Assembly: GCF_014851685.1 (NCBI RefSeq)
Contig: NZ_JACVAC010000008.1
Coordinates: 62,001-126,000, forward strand
Length of the DNA stretch: 64,000 nt
From: Pseudomonas sp. PDM05
Lineage (GTDB): Bacteria > Pseudomonadota > Gammaproteobacteria > Pseudomonadales > Pseudomonadaceae
Direction of reading: 5' to 3'
This document shows positions 19,050 to 28,969 of the stretch, in pieces. How positions within the stretch are numbered: position 1 is the stretch's first letter; the number at the start of each line of letters is the position of its first letter. The notes beneath the pieces were generated by a model, which worked only from the letters and a program-made list of their open reading frames with translations, did not search any database and had not been told where the DNA came from. The translations under genes and the position numbers were made by a program.

Positions 19050-20565
19050 TGCCAGCGTGGTGATCCGCCCCCGCACACCATGGGAAGCCATGGACCTTGG
19101 AGTACGGATGGCCCAGGAACATCGCTGGCTGCTGATGGGCAGTTGGGCGATGGTGACCTTGCCGGTTTTCGCGTTGCTGACCGCACTGTTCTGGAAGTAT
19201 CCCTCCACGGCTGTGTTGGTGTTCTGGTGGCTGAAGCCGGCCTTTGATCGTCTGCCGCTGTATATCTTGTCGAAAGCCCTGTTCGCAGAGACACCCAGCG
19301 CCAGGCAGGCCGTCAGCCAATGGCCGCGACTGCTCAAAGGCCAGCTATTGGCCAGCCTGACCTGGCGGCGACTCAGCCTGAGTCGCAGCTTTTTGATGCC
19401 GGTCAGTCAACTCGAAGGCCTGGATGGTCCCGACCGCCAAAAACGCCTGGGCGTCTTGCAGCAACGCAGCGCCTGGGCCGGACGCTGGCTGACCATTATT
19501 GGGGTGCATCTGGAAATAGGCCTGTGGTTCGGCTGCATGGCCCTGTTCTATCTACTCATCCCCCAGCAGCTCGAACTGGATTGGGACTGGCAGCGAATGG
19601 CACTGGCCACGGGTTCCGAGGGGCTCTGGCTGGAACACCTGGGCAATGCCTTCTATGCCCTGATCCTGGTGTTCTGGGAACCGATGTATGTCGCGTGCGG
19701 CTTCAGCCTGTACCTCAACCGCCGTACCGTGCTGGAGGCTTGGGACCTGGAGCTGGTATTCCGCCGCCTGCGCGAACGCCTGAGCAGCGTAGTGCCGTTG
19801 TTGGTACTGGTGACGGTGCTGGCCCTGAGCCCATTCAGCCGCCCCGCCATGGCCGAGGACGTCTCCCCGCCCAAACCAGTGACAACCCAGGCCGCCAGCC
19901 AGTCGATCAAGACATTGCTGGAGAAGCCACCGTTCAAAAATCCGGAAACCGTCACGCGCTATCGTTTCGGCGATGAGAAACCCGCCACTAAGAGCAAGGC
20001 ACACGGCGACGGCAAACTGCCGGCCTGGTTGCGGGCATGGCTGGACAACCTCAACGGCGATACCCTCAAACACGTCGCCTTGGGCATGGAAGTGCTGCTG
20101 TGGAGCCTGTTGGCCGCCGGTATTGCCCTGCTCATCTGGCGCTATCGCGATTGGCTGCACGCCTTTGTCAGCCGGCGCCGCTCACGCCAATCAAAACCCG
20201 CCAAACCGATACCCACGCAACTGTTCGGCCTGGAACTGGGCGTCGAGACCTTGCCCGACGACATCGCCAGCACGGCCGAGCAACTTTGGCCCACACAGCC
20301 ACGGGAAGCACTCGGCCTGCTCTATCGAGGTTTGCTTAGCCGGTTGCTGCATGACTTCAACCTGCCACTGAAAAGCGCCGATACGGAAGGCCAGGTCCTG
20401 GAACGCATCCATCGTCTGCAACAGCCGCACTTGCTGGCATTCAGCGATGAGCTGACCCGGCACTGGCAAAACCTCGCCTACGGCCACCGCTTGCCCCCGG
20501 CCCAGGCTCAACAGCAACTGTGCAGTGATTGGCGCACCTTGTTCAACGCGGGGGCAGCCCGATGA
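19036..20565 (+). CDS. DUF4129-domain membrane protein
   Basis: 509 residues. Several helices in the first 270 residues, an Ala/Pro/Lys-rich linker, one more helix about 350-372, and a C-terminal cytosolic DUF4129 region (AREALGLLYRGLLSRLLHDF ... CSDWR). The family is linked with transglutaminase and MoxR/DUF58 operons, and its molecular function is not established. The start at 19036 overlaps the SpoIIM gene end; the stop overlaps the next start (ATGA). Confidence 0.9.
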   Translation: MRLSNASVVIRPRTPWEAMDLGVRMAQEHRWLLMGSWAMVTLPVFALLTALFWKYPSTAVLVFWWLKPAFDRLPLYILSKALFAETPSARQAVSQWPRLLKGQLLASLTWRRLSLSRSFLMPVSQLEGLDGPDRQKRLGVLQQRSAWAGRWLTIIGVHLEIGLWFGCMALFYLLIPQQLELDWDWQRMALATGSEGLWLEHLGNAFYALILVFWEPMYVACGFSLYLNRRTVLEAWDLELVFRRLRERLSSVVPLLVLVTVLALSPFSRPAMAEDVSPPKPVTTQAASQSIKTLLEKPPFKNPETVTRYRFGDEKPATKSKAHGDGKLPAWLRAWLDNLNGDTLKHVALGMEVLLWSLLAAGIALLIWRYRDWLHAFVSRRRSRQSKPAKPIPTQLFGLELGVETLPDDIASTAEQLWPTQPREALGLLYRGLLSRLLHDFNLPLKSADTEGQVLERIHRLQQPHLLAFSDELTRHWQNLAYGHRLPPAQAQQQLCSDWRTLFNAGAAR

Positions 20566-21722
20566 AACGGACTTTATTGTGGGTCATCGTAGCGCTGCTG
20601 ACGTGCCTGCTGGGGGCAGGCCTTGTCTATGTCGGAAACAAAGCGATCCCCTACGATGAAGTCATAGACCGCGGCCCCTCACCCGAGGCCGCAGCCAACC
20701 CCTACCTGGCAGCGGAACACTTTTTACGCCAGCAAGGCCTGGGCGTCGAACACGCCAATAGCCTTGAGAGGCTGAAGACCCTGCCAGCCAAAAACAACAG
20801 CCTGCTGTTGCTGGGCGAGCGCAGCAACATGACACCACGCCAGGCCGAGCAGCTGTTGGACTGGGCCAGGTCCGGCGGCCATCTGCTATTGGTGGCTGAA
20901 GCGCTCTGGGATGAAGAAACCGGCAACAGCGGCGACTTGCTGCTGGATCACCTGCAGATTCACCAGGCATTGAGCGACGAACCTGACGAGCCCATACCTG
21001 CGCGAAAACAGAAATCGCCAGACCTGACCAAGCTCTATGTCGACAACGAAACCGCACCGGCCTATTTCAGTTTCGATACCGACTTCAACCTCACCGACCC
21101 CAAGCATCTGGCACAGTTTTCTGCCAATAGCGCCCAGTCCAGCCACCTGATGCAACTCAATCTCGGGCATGGTCGTGTGACGGTGATCACTGACAGTGAC
21201 CTGTGGAAAAACCCGAACATCGGCAAGTACGACAACGCTTGGCTGCTGTGGTATCTCAACCAAGGCACCGCGGTGACCCTGCTGTTCAACAGCGACGTGG
21301 ACAACCTGTTCACCCTGTTGCTCCGCTACTTCCCCCAGGCGTTGGTCGCGCTCGCTGCGCTGCTCGCCCTGGCACTCTGGCACGTCGGCATGCGCCAAGG
21401 TCCGATACAAGCGCCGGCCCCCAAGGCACGCCGGCAACTGCAAGAACACCTGAACGCGAGCGCCGACTTCCTGCTCCGCCGCGGCGGCCAGGGTGCTTTG
21501 CTGCGTGCGTTGCAGCGCGACATCCTGCGCGCCGCAAGGCGGCGTCACCCAGGTTTTGAACACCTCGACTCCGCAGAACAGCAGCAGGTGCTCGAACACC
21601 TGACGCGCCAACCTTCTCACGTCATCAGCCAGGCCCTCGGCCCCCTCCCGGCAAAACGGCTCACCAGCGCCGATTTCAGCCGTCAGGTGGCCAGCCTGCA
21701 AACCCTCAGGAACGCCCTATGA
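20562..21722 (+). CDS. DUF4350-domain protein, last operon gene before the island
   Basis: 386 residues. N-terminal helix (about 5-22), an extracytoplasmic DUF4350 domain with YLAAEHFLRQQGLGVE and LLLLGERSNMTPRQAEQLLDWARSGG, a second helix about 262-282, and a cytosolic tail. The last codons CTA-TGA contain ATGA at 21719-21722. In uninterrupted Pseudomonas operons of this kind moxR is expected to start in this overlap; here the island begins immediately after the stop. Confidence 0.92.
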   Translation: MKRTLLWVIVALLTCLLGAGLVYVGNKAIPYDEVIDRGPSPEAAANPYLAAEHFLRQQGLGVEHANSLERLKTLPAKNNSLLLLGERSNMTPRQAEQLLDWARSGGHLLLVAEALWDEETGNSGDLLLDHLQIHQALSDEPDEPIPARKQKSPDLTKLYVDNETAPAYFSFDTDFNLTDPKHLAQFSANSAQSSHLMQLNLGHGRVTVITDSDLWKNPNIGKYDNAWLLWYLNQGTAVTLLFNSDVDNLFTLLLRYFPQALVALAALLALALWHVGMRQGPIQAPAPKARRQLQEHLNASADFLLRRGGQGALLRALQRDILRAARRRHPGFEHLDSAEQQQVLEHLTRQPSHVISQALGPLPAKRLTSADFSRQVASLQTLRNAL

Positions 21723-21756
21723 TCCGGAGCGTTGCCATCGTTAGATCTATGTGATT
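21723..21756 (+). repeat. Left island end: inverted and direct repeat motifs
   Basis: TCCGGAGC (21723-21730), a G, then TTGC (21732-21735), followed by GTTAG. The right end read in reverse gives TCCGGAGC, a C, TTGC, then GTTAG a few bases on, so the ends are imperfect inverted repeats. In addition CGTTAGAT (21739-21746) followed by GTGATT (21751-21756) recurs in direct orientation at 60476-60496. These are candidate recombinase-binding sites. Confidence 0.65.
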
Positions 21757-21863
21757 ACAATCTTAGCTCTGCAGGATGGGGAGTGGGGGGCTTTGCTCTA
21801 GAAGCCGTCACACAGTCCACGTAGACAGAGCCACAGATTGATTGGTCGACGACAGGATGAAAG

Positions 21864-23009
21864 ATGGAGCTTGTGTGGGGCACGAAGGATTTCATGATAG
21901 CTGGACAACCTTACCAAGGGTTTCCGATTCTGCTGTGGGACTCCATGGAGAGCTGCAGCCAAGCCAATCAATTCTTCCGCTACTACCTCCTTCGCGGAGA
22001 CATCGGCTCCAAGGAATCTTGGCCGAGTACAGGGCGAGCGCTGTACGACTACTTCAGCTTCCTACAAGCCCACGATCTTGATTGGCGAGACGTAGACCGT
22101 GGTGAGGCCAAAAGCCTCGTGGCTGCTTACAGGGACTACTGCCTAGTGACGTGCGAACTGGCGCGCAACACTACCCGTCAACGACTGACGTACATCTGCG
22201 AGTTCTACGAATTCGCTTTGGATAAAGGCTGGGTGAGGCGCCTACCGTTTGGTCACGAAGAACGCACCGTTCCGCGCGACACGAGCCTCCTTGAGCATGT
22301 TGATGCCAGTGGCGGCAAAGCCTTGGCAAACGATGTAATGCCGCGTCGTCACAAGCCTCTTCCCAAGTTCCTAAGCATGTCCCAGACCAAGTCGCTTCTC
22401 ACCAAAGCGGAGAATCCACACCACCGAATCATGATTCAATTGGCACTGCGCACAGGCTTGCGCCGTAACGAACTGGCGACTTTCCCGGTGGCGTATGTTT
22501 TCGACCCTGATAAGGCTGGAGGAACCGAACGCAATCTCCGCATTCGACTTGATCCTGTCGACGGCTCTGGTATGGAAACCAAAGGCAGCAAAGAGCGAGA
22601 TATCTGGATGAGTCGTAAGCTTATGGCCGAACTCTACCGCTATGTGACCAAACTGCGTGGCGAGCGCGCGTCTTTGGGTAAAAGTCAGAAGGCACTCCTC
22701 CTCAATCATTTTGGGGAGCCTTACGGGAGCTCCGGAAAAAGCCTGAATCGGATCATTGTCAAGACTGGGAAACGGGTTGGTATCGAAGTCCATTCGCACA
22801 TGCTGCGACACACTTACGCGACTCACACCCTAGTGAACCTCCAACGCAACCCACAGAAAGGCCTTGATCCCCTAGTATTCCTTCAGCGGCAGCTTGGCCA
22901 CAGCTCTGCTCAGACCACAATGGTGTACCTGCACCTGATTAATGAATTGGCGGACGAAGCGGTGCTGGCGTATGACGACGAGTTGAACGAAGTGACGGAA
23001 GAACTCTGA
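21864..23009 (+). CDS. ginA: Tyrosine recombinase GinA (Tn554 TnpA-like)
   Basis: 381 residues. Catalytic core in the C-terminal half: Arg in LRTGLRRNELATF (about 199), HMLRHTYATH (about 311-320, HxxR box) and LGHSSAQTTMVYLH (about 343-356) with the nucleophilic Tyr. N-terminal part is a SAM-like core-binding region. SD-like AGGATGAAAG precedes the ATG. First of four genes with overlapping stops and starts; in GInt islands all four genes are reported as needed for recombination. The assignment rests on operon layout and motifs. Confidence 0.88.
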   Translation: MELVWGTKDFMIAGQPYQGFPILLWDSMESCSQANQFFRYYLLRGDIGSKESWPSTGRALYDYFSFLQAHDLDWRDVDRGEAKSLVAAYRDYCLVTCELARNTTRQRLTYICEFYEFALDKGWVRRLPFGHEERTVPRDTSLLEHVDASGGKALANDVMPRRHKPLPKFLSMSQTKSLLTKAENPHHRIMIQLALRTGLRRNELATFPVAYVFDPDKAGGTERNLRIRLDPVDGSGMETKGSKERDIWMSRKLMAELYRYVTKLRGERASLGKSQKALLLNHFGEPYGSSGKSLNRIIVKTGKRVGIEVHSHMLRHTYATHTLVNLQRNPQKGLDPLVFLQRQLGHSSAQTTMVYLHLINELADEAVLAYDDELNEVTEEL

Positions 23010-24688
23010 TGGGTAGGAGGAAGGTATTTACCAAAACTGACCTCAGCGTCCCCCAAGTCGAGCACAAGATCGACGCGGCAGGTCATGTAGTCATTCTCCC
23101 TGAGGCCATCCCTCCAGCGATCACGCTAATCACGTTCGGGCCCAACTCGACCACCAGCCGGAACTTCGATTTTGCACGGTGGTACGGTTCTGGATTTGAT
23201 GCGATCACCTACGTCTGTCAACGTCAAATTGAACGTTTCCTAGCAGGGCAGGATGGCAACCTTTCTACTTCAACTATCGTGACTTACTGCACAAATGGGC
23301 TAGCTCGCTTTCTGAATTACTGTGCGCTCCTGGCGCTTGCTATCGAGCGTGAGTTGACGCTGAACGACATAAATCGAAACCTAATCGACGGTTTTCTTAG
23401 GCATATTTCTGACCAAGATCTTACTAGCACTGGGCAGAAGTCTTACTACACGCAGACCAAGCCGGTGCTTCTTGCCATCGGGAGACGCGGCATTTTTCCA
23501 TTAGTAGTGTCTGGTGATGATGCCACCTTTCCGCGCAATCCATTTCCAAACTCCAACCGCAAGACCAAAGGCGAGACAGCTCTATCCAAGCGTGAGCGAA
23601 AAGAGTTTACAGCTGCATTGCGGCAGGCCATTAAGCCGATATGGAGTGACGGCATAACGCCAACCAGCGACCTGTTGATCTATGCGGTGCTAGTCGTAGC
23701 ACTTCACACAGGACGGAATGCTACTCCGTTGCTAGAGATGGATCGCAATTGCTTGCGTCCACATCCAAAAGACGGCACCGTCTTCCTGGTGCTATGGAAG
23801 CGGCGTGGCTACAACACCAACAAGGTAGCACTGCGAGCCCAATCAAAAGCTGAGCGTATGCTGGAGGCAATGCCTAGCGTCAGAGTCAACGTGGAACTAC
23901 TGATTCGGCGAGTCATGGCATTAACCGAGTCGTTGGATTCAGAGGCCCCTGACGATATCAAAGGGCGTGTATGGCTGTACCGGAGCCGGACTTCTAAAAC
24001 AGGGCAACACGTTACGGGACTGCAGATGGCAATGCTGCATCGCGGTATTGGTAAGCTTGTCGCCGAATATGATCTGAAGGACTGCGATGGAAAGCCTCTG
24101 CGTATTAACATTTCCAGACTGCGGAAGACCTTTGCAAACCGCATCTTTGAGCTAACCAATGGAGATCTCGCAACCACTGCGTATGCTCTTGGTAACACTC
24201 CGCGAGTAGCCGACCAAAACTACCTAGCACCCAGTGAAGATGCCCGTCGAAACTGGCGGTTCATGGGTGAGTTATTGGTGGATGAGCTGCTAACCGCGAC
24301 TATTGGGGCAACCTACAAAGAAAGTCCATTGGGCCGCTGCGGAGATCCTGTCAACGGCCAGTTCGCCCCGAAACGTGAGGGAGCGACGTGCATGAATTTC
24401 ATGAACTGCCTGCGCTGTAAGCACTACGCGGTGACCGCCGAAGACCTCTACAAGCTGTTCAGCTTCTACTTCCGAGTGTTGAGTGAGCGCACCCGCATGG
24501 ACAAGCGGCGCTGGGCACGTGAACTCGCGCACATCCCTCGCCTAGTTGACCGTTACATCGTAGCTGAGGGACTGCGCCGTGGCACCTTTAAGGCTGCAAC
24601 CGTGGAAGCCGCCCGTGAGCGCGCTCGTACCCAACCACACCCGTTCTGGTCAGTAGATATCATTTCCAGCCTGGAGGTATTTTCATGA
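23009..24688 (+). CDS. ginB: Tyrosine recombinase GinB
   Basis: 559 residues. Recombinase core motifs are present but diverged: HTGRNATPLLEMDRN with the first Arg, ISRLRKTFANR where the second box lies, and LGNTPRVADQNYL ending in a Tyr. The C-terminal third has Cys-rich CMNFMNCLRCKHYA, a likely zinc-binding element, as in other long tandem recombinases. The start overlaps the ginA stop by one base and the end overlaps ginC by four, so the operon is translationally coupled. Confidence 0.87.
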   Translation: MGRRKVFTKTDLSVPQVEHKIDAAGHVVILPEAIPPAITLITFGPNSTTSRNFDFARWYGSGFDAITYVCQRQIERFLAGQDGNLSTSTIVTYCTNGLARFLNYCALLALAIERELTLNDINRNLIDGFLRHISDQDLTSTGQKSYYTQTKPVLLAIGRRGIFPLVVSGDDATFPRNPFPNSNRKTKGETALSKRERKEFTAALRQAIKPIWSDGITPTSDLLIYAVLVVALHTGRNATPLLEMDRNCLRPHPKDGTVFLVLWKRRGYNTNKVALRAQSKAERMLEAMPSVRVNVELLIRRVMALTESLDSEAPDDIKGRVWLYRSRTSKTGQHVTGLQMAMLHRGIGKLVAEYDLKDCDGKPLRINISRLRKTFANRIFELTNGDLATTAYALGNTPRVADQNYLAPSEDARRNWRFMGELLVDELLTATIGATYKESPLGRCGDPVNGQFAPKREGATCMNFMNCLRCKHYAVTAEDLYKLFSFYFRVLSERTRMDKRRWARELAHIPRLVDRYIVAEGLRRGTFKAATVEAARERARTQPHPFWSVDIISSLEVFS

Positions 24689-26565
24689 GCGACAACATCT
24701 CAGAAGAAATACCCTGGCCGGACATCACCTCTCAGCCTGACGATATACGTGGGCTTTCCAACGCAGAGCGTGACAAATTGATCGTTGCCACCACCCTGGT
24801 GGATGGACACTGGGTCATTGTCAGCAGATACGGTGACGATATCTGGCAGCTTACCGGTTTTCCCAACAATGTTTCGTTTCAACAGAGACGAATCACTTTC
24901 AGCTCAGTGCCACCAGCATTCCGCGCCGTTGTGAAGGCAATGTTTTATCGTTATCTAAGACGAGGTCGTAGCGGGTCTGAGCGGCCTAAGGGATCGACGA
25001 TAACCGATCTTTTCAATGGTTCATCACCGTTCCTACGGCACTTAGAAGCTTTAAAGCTTGATCACTTAGGTGCAGTAAGCCCCACGATTGCGGCTACTTA
25101 TGTCGCGGCCTGCAGGGCCCATATGCAAATTTACAAGAAAAAGCCGCTGTCAAAGCGAGCTTTGCAGGCTCGCTTTGATGCGGTGGAGACGATCTACGAG
25201 CTCAGCCAATTCACTGATGATAAAATTCTACAGCACCCGTGGCCGGACTCGTCCTCAAGAGCAATAGCTGGAAGGATCGGGTTTATACCCGGAGCTGGAA
25301 CTCCTTTGATCCCTGATGACATTTTTTGCACCTTATTCGAACAGGCTCACCAGCAAGTGGAGCGTGGCATGTCGATGTTCGAACTGCGGGATGGCCTCCA
25401 AACTACCGCAGAAAAGCATAAAAGTCTGAGTGATAGAGGTATCTACGATGCCAAAACCCGGTACTTGAACTCTATGGGCTGGAAAGGCGGCTTGAGGAAA
25501 TTCAATAGGTCACTAATAAGCCTGCGCACCGCCTGCTACATCGTCTTGGCAAGCACATCTGGTTGTCGTAACCATGAGCTGGCCAACCTGCAATCCGGTG
25601 CTCATCACCGCACCGAAGACGATGAGGGGACGATCTATCACTGGATGCGTTCTAAGTCAGAGAAGACAGATGAGGGAATGCATGACTGGATGATCCCGGA
25701 GGCCGCTGTGCGCGCTATTCGCGTCATGGAACACTGGGCAGCGCCGTACCAAGCGAAGATAGCCGCCGAAATAAATCATCGTCGCCGCATCAACACGCAA
25801 GATCCGCAAATTACAGAAGCGAAAAAGCACGCTCATTCCCTTTTTCTGGGTCTACCGACGAAAAATGACAACACCGTTCGAACACTGAGCACTGATAGCT
25901 GGAACGGCTACCTTAGAGATTTCGCCACAGATTGCGGATTTAACTGGAAGCTCGCCAGCCACCAATTCCGGCGTAAATTCGCCAATTATGCAGCGCACAG
26001 CCGCTTCGGCGACCTACGCTACCTCAAGGAGCATTACGCGCACTGGTCACTGGACATGACACTTGGTTACGCCATGGACGACAGCTGGGGACAGCATCTG
26101 GATCTTGAACTGTACTCGGAAATCCAAGATGAGCTGGAGGACATCAAACTCGGCGTCGTCGACAACTGGATGGGCGATGAATCGTTGGCAGGAGGCTATG
26201 GACGCTCCATCAAGGGGTGGAAGCGGGAGCCGGAGAACCTGCTGATCTTCAAAGATCGCGCCTCTATGCTGAAATCCATTTCCGGGAGTACAGCCATACG
26301 CAGCAATGGCCACGCCTGGTGTACAGCGGACAATGACGGCTGCGTTGGCAATACCCTTGAACGCACCCGCTGCACTGGCTGCGACCACTCGGTGATCGGG
26401 AGTATCCACGCCCCCATCTACCAGCGACTCTACGATGATCTGAAAGAGCTGCTGCTCTGCAAGGACATTGGTGAAGGAGGTCGGCTACGCGTGGAGCGCG
26501 ACCTGAACCGCTGCCGGGAGGTGTTAGTACAACTGGGTATACCTCCTGAGGATCTGAGTGCATGA
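24685..26565 (+). CDS. ginC: Tyrosine recombinase GinC (Tn554 TnpB-like)
   Basis: 626 residues, similar to the length of Tn554 TnpB. Core motifs: SGCRNHELANLQSG (first Arg), ASHQFRRKFANYA (HxxR), YAHWSLDMTLGYA (H and Tyr). A C-terminal Cys cluster, WCTADNDGC ... CTGCDHS, suggests a zinc finger. It overlaps both neighbours by four bases. Together with GinA and GinB it probably forms the heteromeric integrase of the island. Confidence 0.87.
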   Translation: MSDNISEEIPWPDITSQPDDIRGLSNAERDKLIVATTLVDGHWVIVSRYGDDIWQLTGFPNNVSFQQRRITFSSVPPAFRAVVKAMFYRYLRRGRSGSERPKGSTITDLFNGSSPFLRHLEALKLDHLGAVSPTIAATYVAACRAHMQIYKKKPLSKRALQARFDAVETIYELSQFTDDKILQHPWPDSSSRAIAGRIGFIPGAGTPLIPDDIFCTLFEQAHQQVERGMSMFELRDGLQTTAEKHKSLSDRGIYDAKTRYLNSMGWKGGLRKFNRSLISLRTACYIVLASTSGCRNHELANLQSGAHHRTEDDEGTIYHWMRSKSEKTDEGMHDWMIPEAAVRAIRVMEHWAAPYQAKIAAEINHRRRINTQDPQITEAKKHAHSLFLGLPTKNDNTVRTLSTDSWNGYLRDFATDCGFNWKLASHQFRRKFANYAAHSRFGDLRYLKEHYAHWSLDMTLGYAMDDSWGQHLDLELYSEIQDELEDIKLGVVDNWMGDESLAGGYGRSIKGWKREPENLLIFKDRASMLKSISGSTAIRSNGHAWCTADNDGCVGNTLERTRCTGCDHSVIGSIHAPIYQRLYDDLKELLLCKDIGEGGRLRVERDLNRCREVLVQLGIPPEDLSA

Positions 26566-27002
26566 AGAGCAAGGATAAATCATCCAATTACAAGCCTGCT
26601 GAGGATCGAGCGAAGGATCTGAAGCTAGCCATCTATGCCATCCAAAAAGGTCGGGCTCGTACCGGTGAAACTAAGGTGACCATCGCCGCTGTGGCCCGTG
26701 AGGCCGGAGTATCGACGGCGCTCATCCATAATCATTACCCAGCAATCGCTGAGGAGATACGACAGATCCAGGGGCGATCTAGTCGTGCCATGCGAGATGT
26801 AAAACATCAGGATCTGATTGCCGAGCGTCAGAAGTCTAAGGGCTACCGTCATGAGATTGAGGAGCTTCAGGCCAAGCTCGCCAGACTCGCATCCATCAAT
26901 GAGGTGCTGCTGTACGAGAACGATACCCTAAAGGCTAAGGTGAAAGAGCGAAACGTGGTTGAACTGGTTTCGTCCACCCGCATGGATAAATCTCGCATCT
27001 GA
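26562..27002 (+). CDS. ginD: GinD, small HTH/coiled-coil recombination accessory protein (TnpC-like)
   Basis: 146 residues. An N-terminal helix-turn-helix (VTIAAVAREAGVSTALIHNH, about 38-57) is followed by a coiled coil (about 88-130). This matches the small fourth protein of GInt operons and the TnpC accessory protein of Tn554, thought to orient or stimulate recombination. Its ATG overlaps the ginC stop. Confidence 0.83.
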   Translation: MKSKDKSSNYKPAEDRAKDLKLAIYAIQKGRARTGETKVTIAAVAREAGVSTALIHNHYPAIAEEIRQIQGRSSRAMRDVKHQDLIAERQKSKGYRHEIEELQAKLARLASINEVLLYENDTLKAKVKERNVVELVSSTRMDKSRI

Positions 27003-27080
27003 CGAAGTCCTCCGTTCATTGACATCAAACGAATCCGAATAGTCATCGAAGCTACTGTTGCCGTGGCATACCCCTGATCG

Positions 27081-27164
27081 GACGGCTGTCGTTAACCAAC
27101 GCTGTCTACGACGAGTCTTAGCCCTGCGGGCTTCCATCCTCATGCTCTGCGCGCTCCGCTTGCC
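27081..27164 (+). repeat. Structured repeat, copy 1
   Basis: Begins GACGGCTGTCGTTAACC and ends CTTCCATCCTCATGCTCTGCGCGCTCCGCTTGCC. Same 5' box (GGCTGTCGTnAACC) and 3' box (CTTCCATCC ... TGCGCGCTCCGCTTGC) as three more copies, all in the same orientation. The middle contains a variable stem. Confidence 0.8.
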
Positions 27165-27377
27165 TTATCAGTCACGTGGACGCATCTAGGTTGTCCATTT
27201 GATCCAATAGACAAGCGCTACGAATATGCTAACTTGACCGCCTCGGTTCCCTAGTCGAGATCGGGCGGTCGGTTCGCCAAGGCGGTATAGCCACAGGGTG
27301 CTTCACCTCTTCTGCTTCACATGCATTCCGACAATAGTCAGAGGGCAGCCGACACCGCTGGCGAATTGGAGGATGCT

Positions 27378-28409
27378 ATGCGCGTACCAATCTCTCTTGC
27401 CGACCTTCGTGTCAAATACGGCTTCAACCGTATCGCCAAAAAGCTCCAGCGCAATTGGCGGAGCACTTTTTCCCTATCCCTCGCATCCTCGCAAGAAATC
27501 CTCTCGAAGGGTCTTGGCTATCAGGATCTTCATGATCTGCAAAAATCGGCTAATGAGCACGCCAAGACTGTCGCCGTGCCTACTCAGGATGAAGTCAGGG
27601 ACGGGATCAGTAACTCTATTACCGATTTCTGTCAGTCGAAGAAAGTAACTGACATGAGCGAGCGCGACGTCAACCACTTGGTAAGTTTGCTGCCCCTACA
27701 CGAGCTTACCGTGTTCCAGACTTCACGCTCACAACAGGCCGGTACTCTCGCTTCTCAGTCCGTCTTTGAGTTAATCACAGGGCCAGCCAATGACCTGGCT
27801 GTGGCTGCCAATCAGGGGAAGTCGAAGCGTCCCGCACACTTACGCGACGATCTGAGTGCAGAGCTTCTGAAGCCACCAGCAGATCCCATCAGCCAAGAAG
27901 AACTGAAAAGCTTTTGGGAGGTTGTAGAGCGCAAGGGTAGTCTTCATGACCAATGTTTGTGCCTGGGTTTGCTGCAAGGTATTCGCCCGCTTGAACTGTT
28001 AAACGTGAAAGCTCATGACGTTTACACTACTGACCAGCACTCTCTCCTACGGATCAAGAATTTTAAAACGCGCAGTCGTAGTGGTCAGCTATTTATGCCT
28101 CCCGTATTCAGTACCCTTATTGATCAGTACGTGCGCCAAGCGAAGATTCCTCCAATCGGTTACCTCTTTCCTTCTCCGAAAGACAGCAATGTCCCTATGT
28201 CGCTCGAGCAAATGCATCGGATTATTGGAGTCTATCTGCGAGAGGCCATAGCTAATCCATCTCAGAGGCGTGCATCCTCCATTCGCCAATCCATGCTCCA
28301 CGTTGCTGCGAAACATATTCGCGAGCGGATAGCGCAAAACATGGGACATCAGGTTAGCGGGATGACGATGAAGTATCTGCGCATTCCGAAATCAAGCACT
28401 CAGAAGTGA
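27378..28409 (+). CDS. Degenerate tyrosine recombinase/integrase-like protein
   Basis: 343 residues from the ATG at 27378, chosen because GGAGG lies 5 bases upstream; an earlier in-frame ATG at 27321 has no ribosome site. The C-terminal half has the recombinase pattern: LLQGIRPLELLNVKAHDV with the first Arg, a beta-hairpin Lys in NFKTRSRSGQLF, ASSIRQSMLHVAA where HxxR is expected, and MGHQVSGMTMKYL with the terminal Tyr. The His of HxxR is Ser here (SSIR). It lies between repeat copies 1 and 2, not in the gin operon. Confidence 0.75.
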   Translation: MRVPISLADLRVKYGFNRIAKKLQRNWRSTFSLSLASSQEILSKGLGYQDLHDLQKSANEHAKTVAVPTQDEVRDGISNSITDFCQSKKVTDMSERDVNHLVSLLPLHELTVFQTSRSQQAGTLASQSVFELITGPANDLAVAANQGKSKRPAHLRDDLSAELLKPPADPISQEELKSFWEVVERKGSLHDQCLCLGLLQGIRPLELLNVKAHDVYTTDQHSLLRIKNFKTRSRSGQLFMPPVFSTLIDQYVRQAKIPPIGYLFPSPKDSNVPMSLEQMHRIIGVYLREAIANPSQRRASSIRQSMLHVAAKHIRERIAQNMGHQVSGMTMKYLRIPKSSTQK

Positions 28410-28442
28410 TGATTTGGCAGGGGCCACGTTTAATTTATGCCG

Positions 28443-28543
28443 TGCCCTAGCGGGCCGGCTGTCGTGAACCAGGCCCGGCGATACTCGCCGTTGTCCTGGC
28501 CCTGCCGGGCTTCCATCCTCACGCCTGCGCGCTCCGCTTGCTT
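28443..28543 (+). repeat. Structured repeat, copy 2
   Basis: GCCCTAGCGGGC hairpin, then GGCTGTCGTGAACC, a variable stem (AGGCCCGGCGA ... TCCTGGCC), and GGGCTTCCATCCTCACGCC followed by TGCGCGCTCCGCTTGC. Same orientation as copy 1. Confidence 0.85.
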
Positions 28544-28636
28544 TTAGTGATCAGACTTGGCTTGGATGCCCCCCCGCCTGCAAAAAAATGTCGCATCAGG
28601 CTCAAGGTTTTCTAAAACCAACCGTTTGTCATAGGT

Positions 28637-28954
28637 ATGTATCCCTTCGAGCGAATCGCTTTGATCCCACCAACCGACGACTACGCACAGCGTTTGGGTG
28701 CCGCCATTTCGTTTCCCAAGACGATCCTGGGCAACCGCCAGCGCAATGCCTGGCAACGTCTGATCCGCGTCATCAAGTCTTCAGAAACCCTTTCTGCATT
28801 TGATAAAGCAGCAGCTTATGTAGAGGGCTACGCACATGCACTGGTCGACAGCGACCAGATCGACATTTCCATCGAACGAGAGGTGTTGATCATCGCGACT
28901 GTCGACGCTTGGCGATGCGCCCGTTTTGACTCCAGCACCTCCACCTATTTGTAG
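28637..28954 (+). CDS. Hypothetical protein, 105 aa
   Basis: Starts MYPFERIALIPPTDDYAQRL. Helical and without transmembrane segments. I do not recognise it. It sits 80 bases after repeat copy 2 and 15 bases before a DUF262-like gene, so the two look cotranscribed as one unit bounded by repeat copies 2 and 3. Confidence 0.6.
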   Translation: MYPFERIALIPPTDDYAQRLGAAISFPKTILGNRQRNAWQRLIRVIKSSETLSAFDKAAAYVEGYAHALVDSDQIDISIEREVLIIATVDAWRCARFDSSTSTYL

Positions 28955-28969
28955 CCACCAGTGAGTACC

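Noticed and set aside
17832..19337. A 501-codon minus-strand frame opposite the RDD/SpoIIM/DUF4129 genes
   Set aside because: The sense-strand genes are clear families with overlapping operon structure; the antisense frame has low-complexity His/Gln/Gly sequence and no ribosome site.
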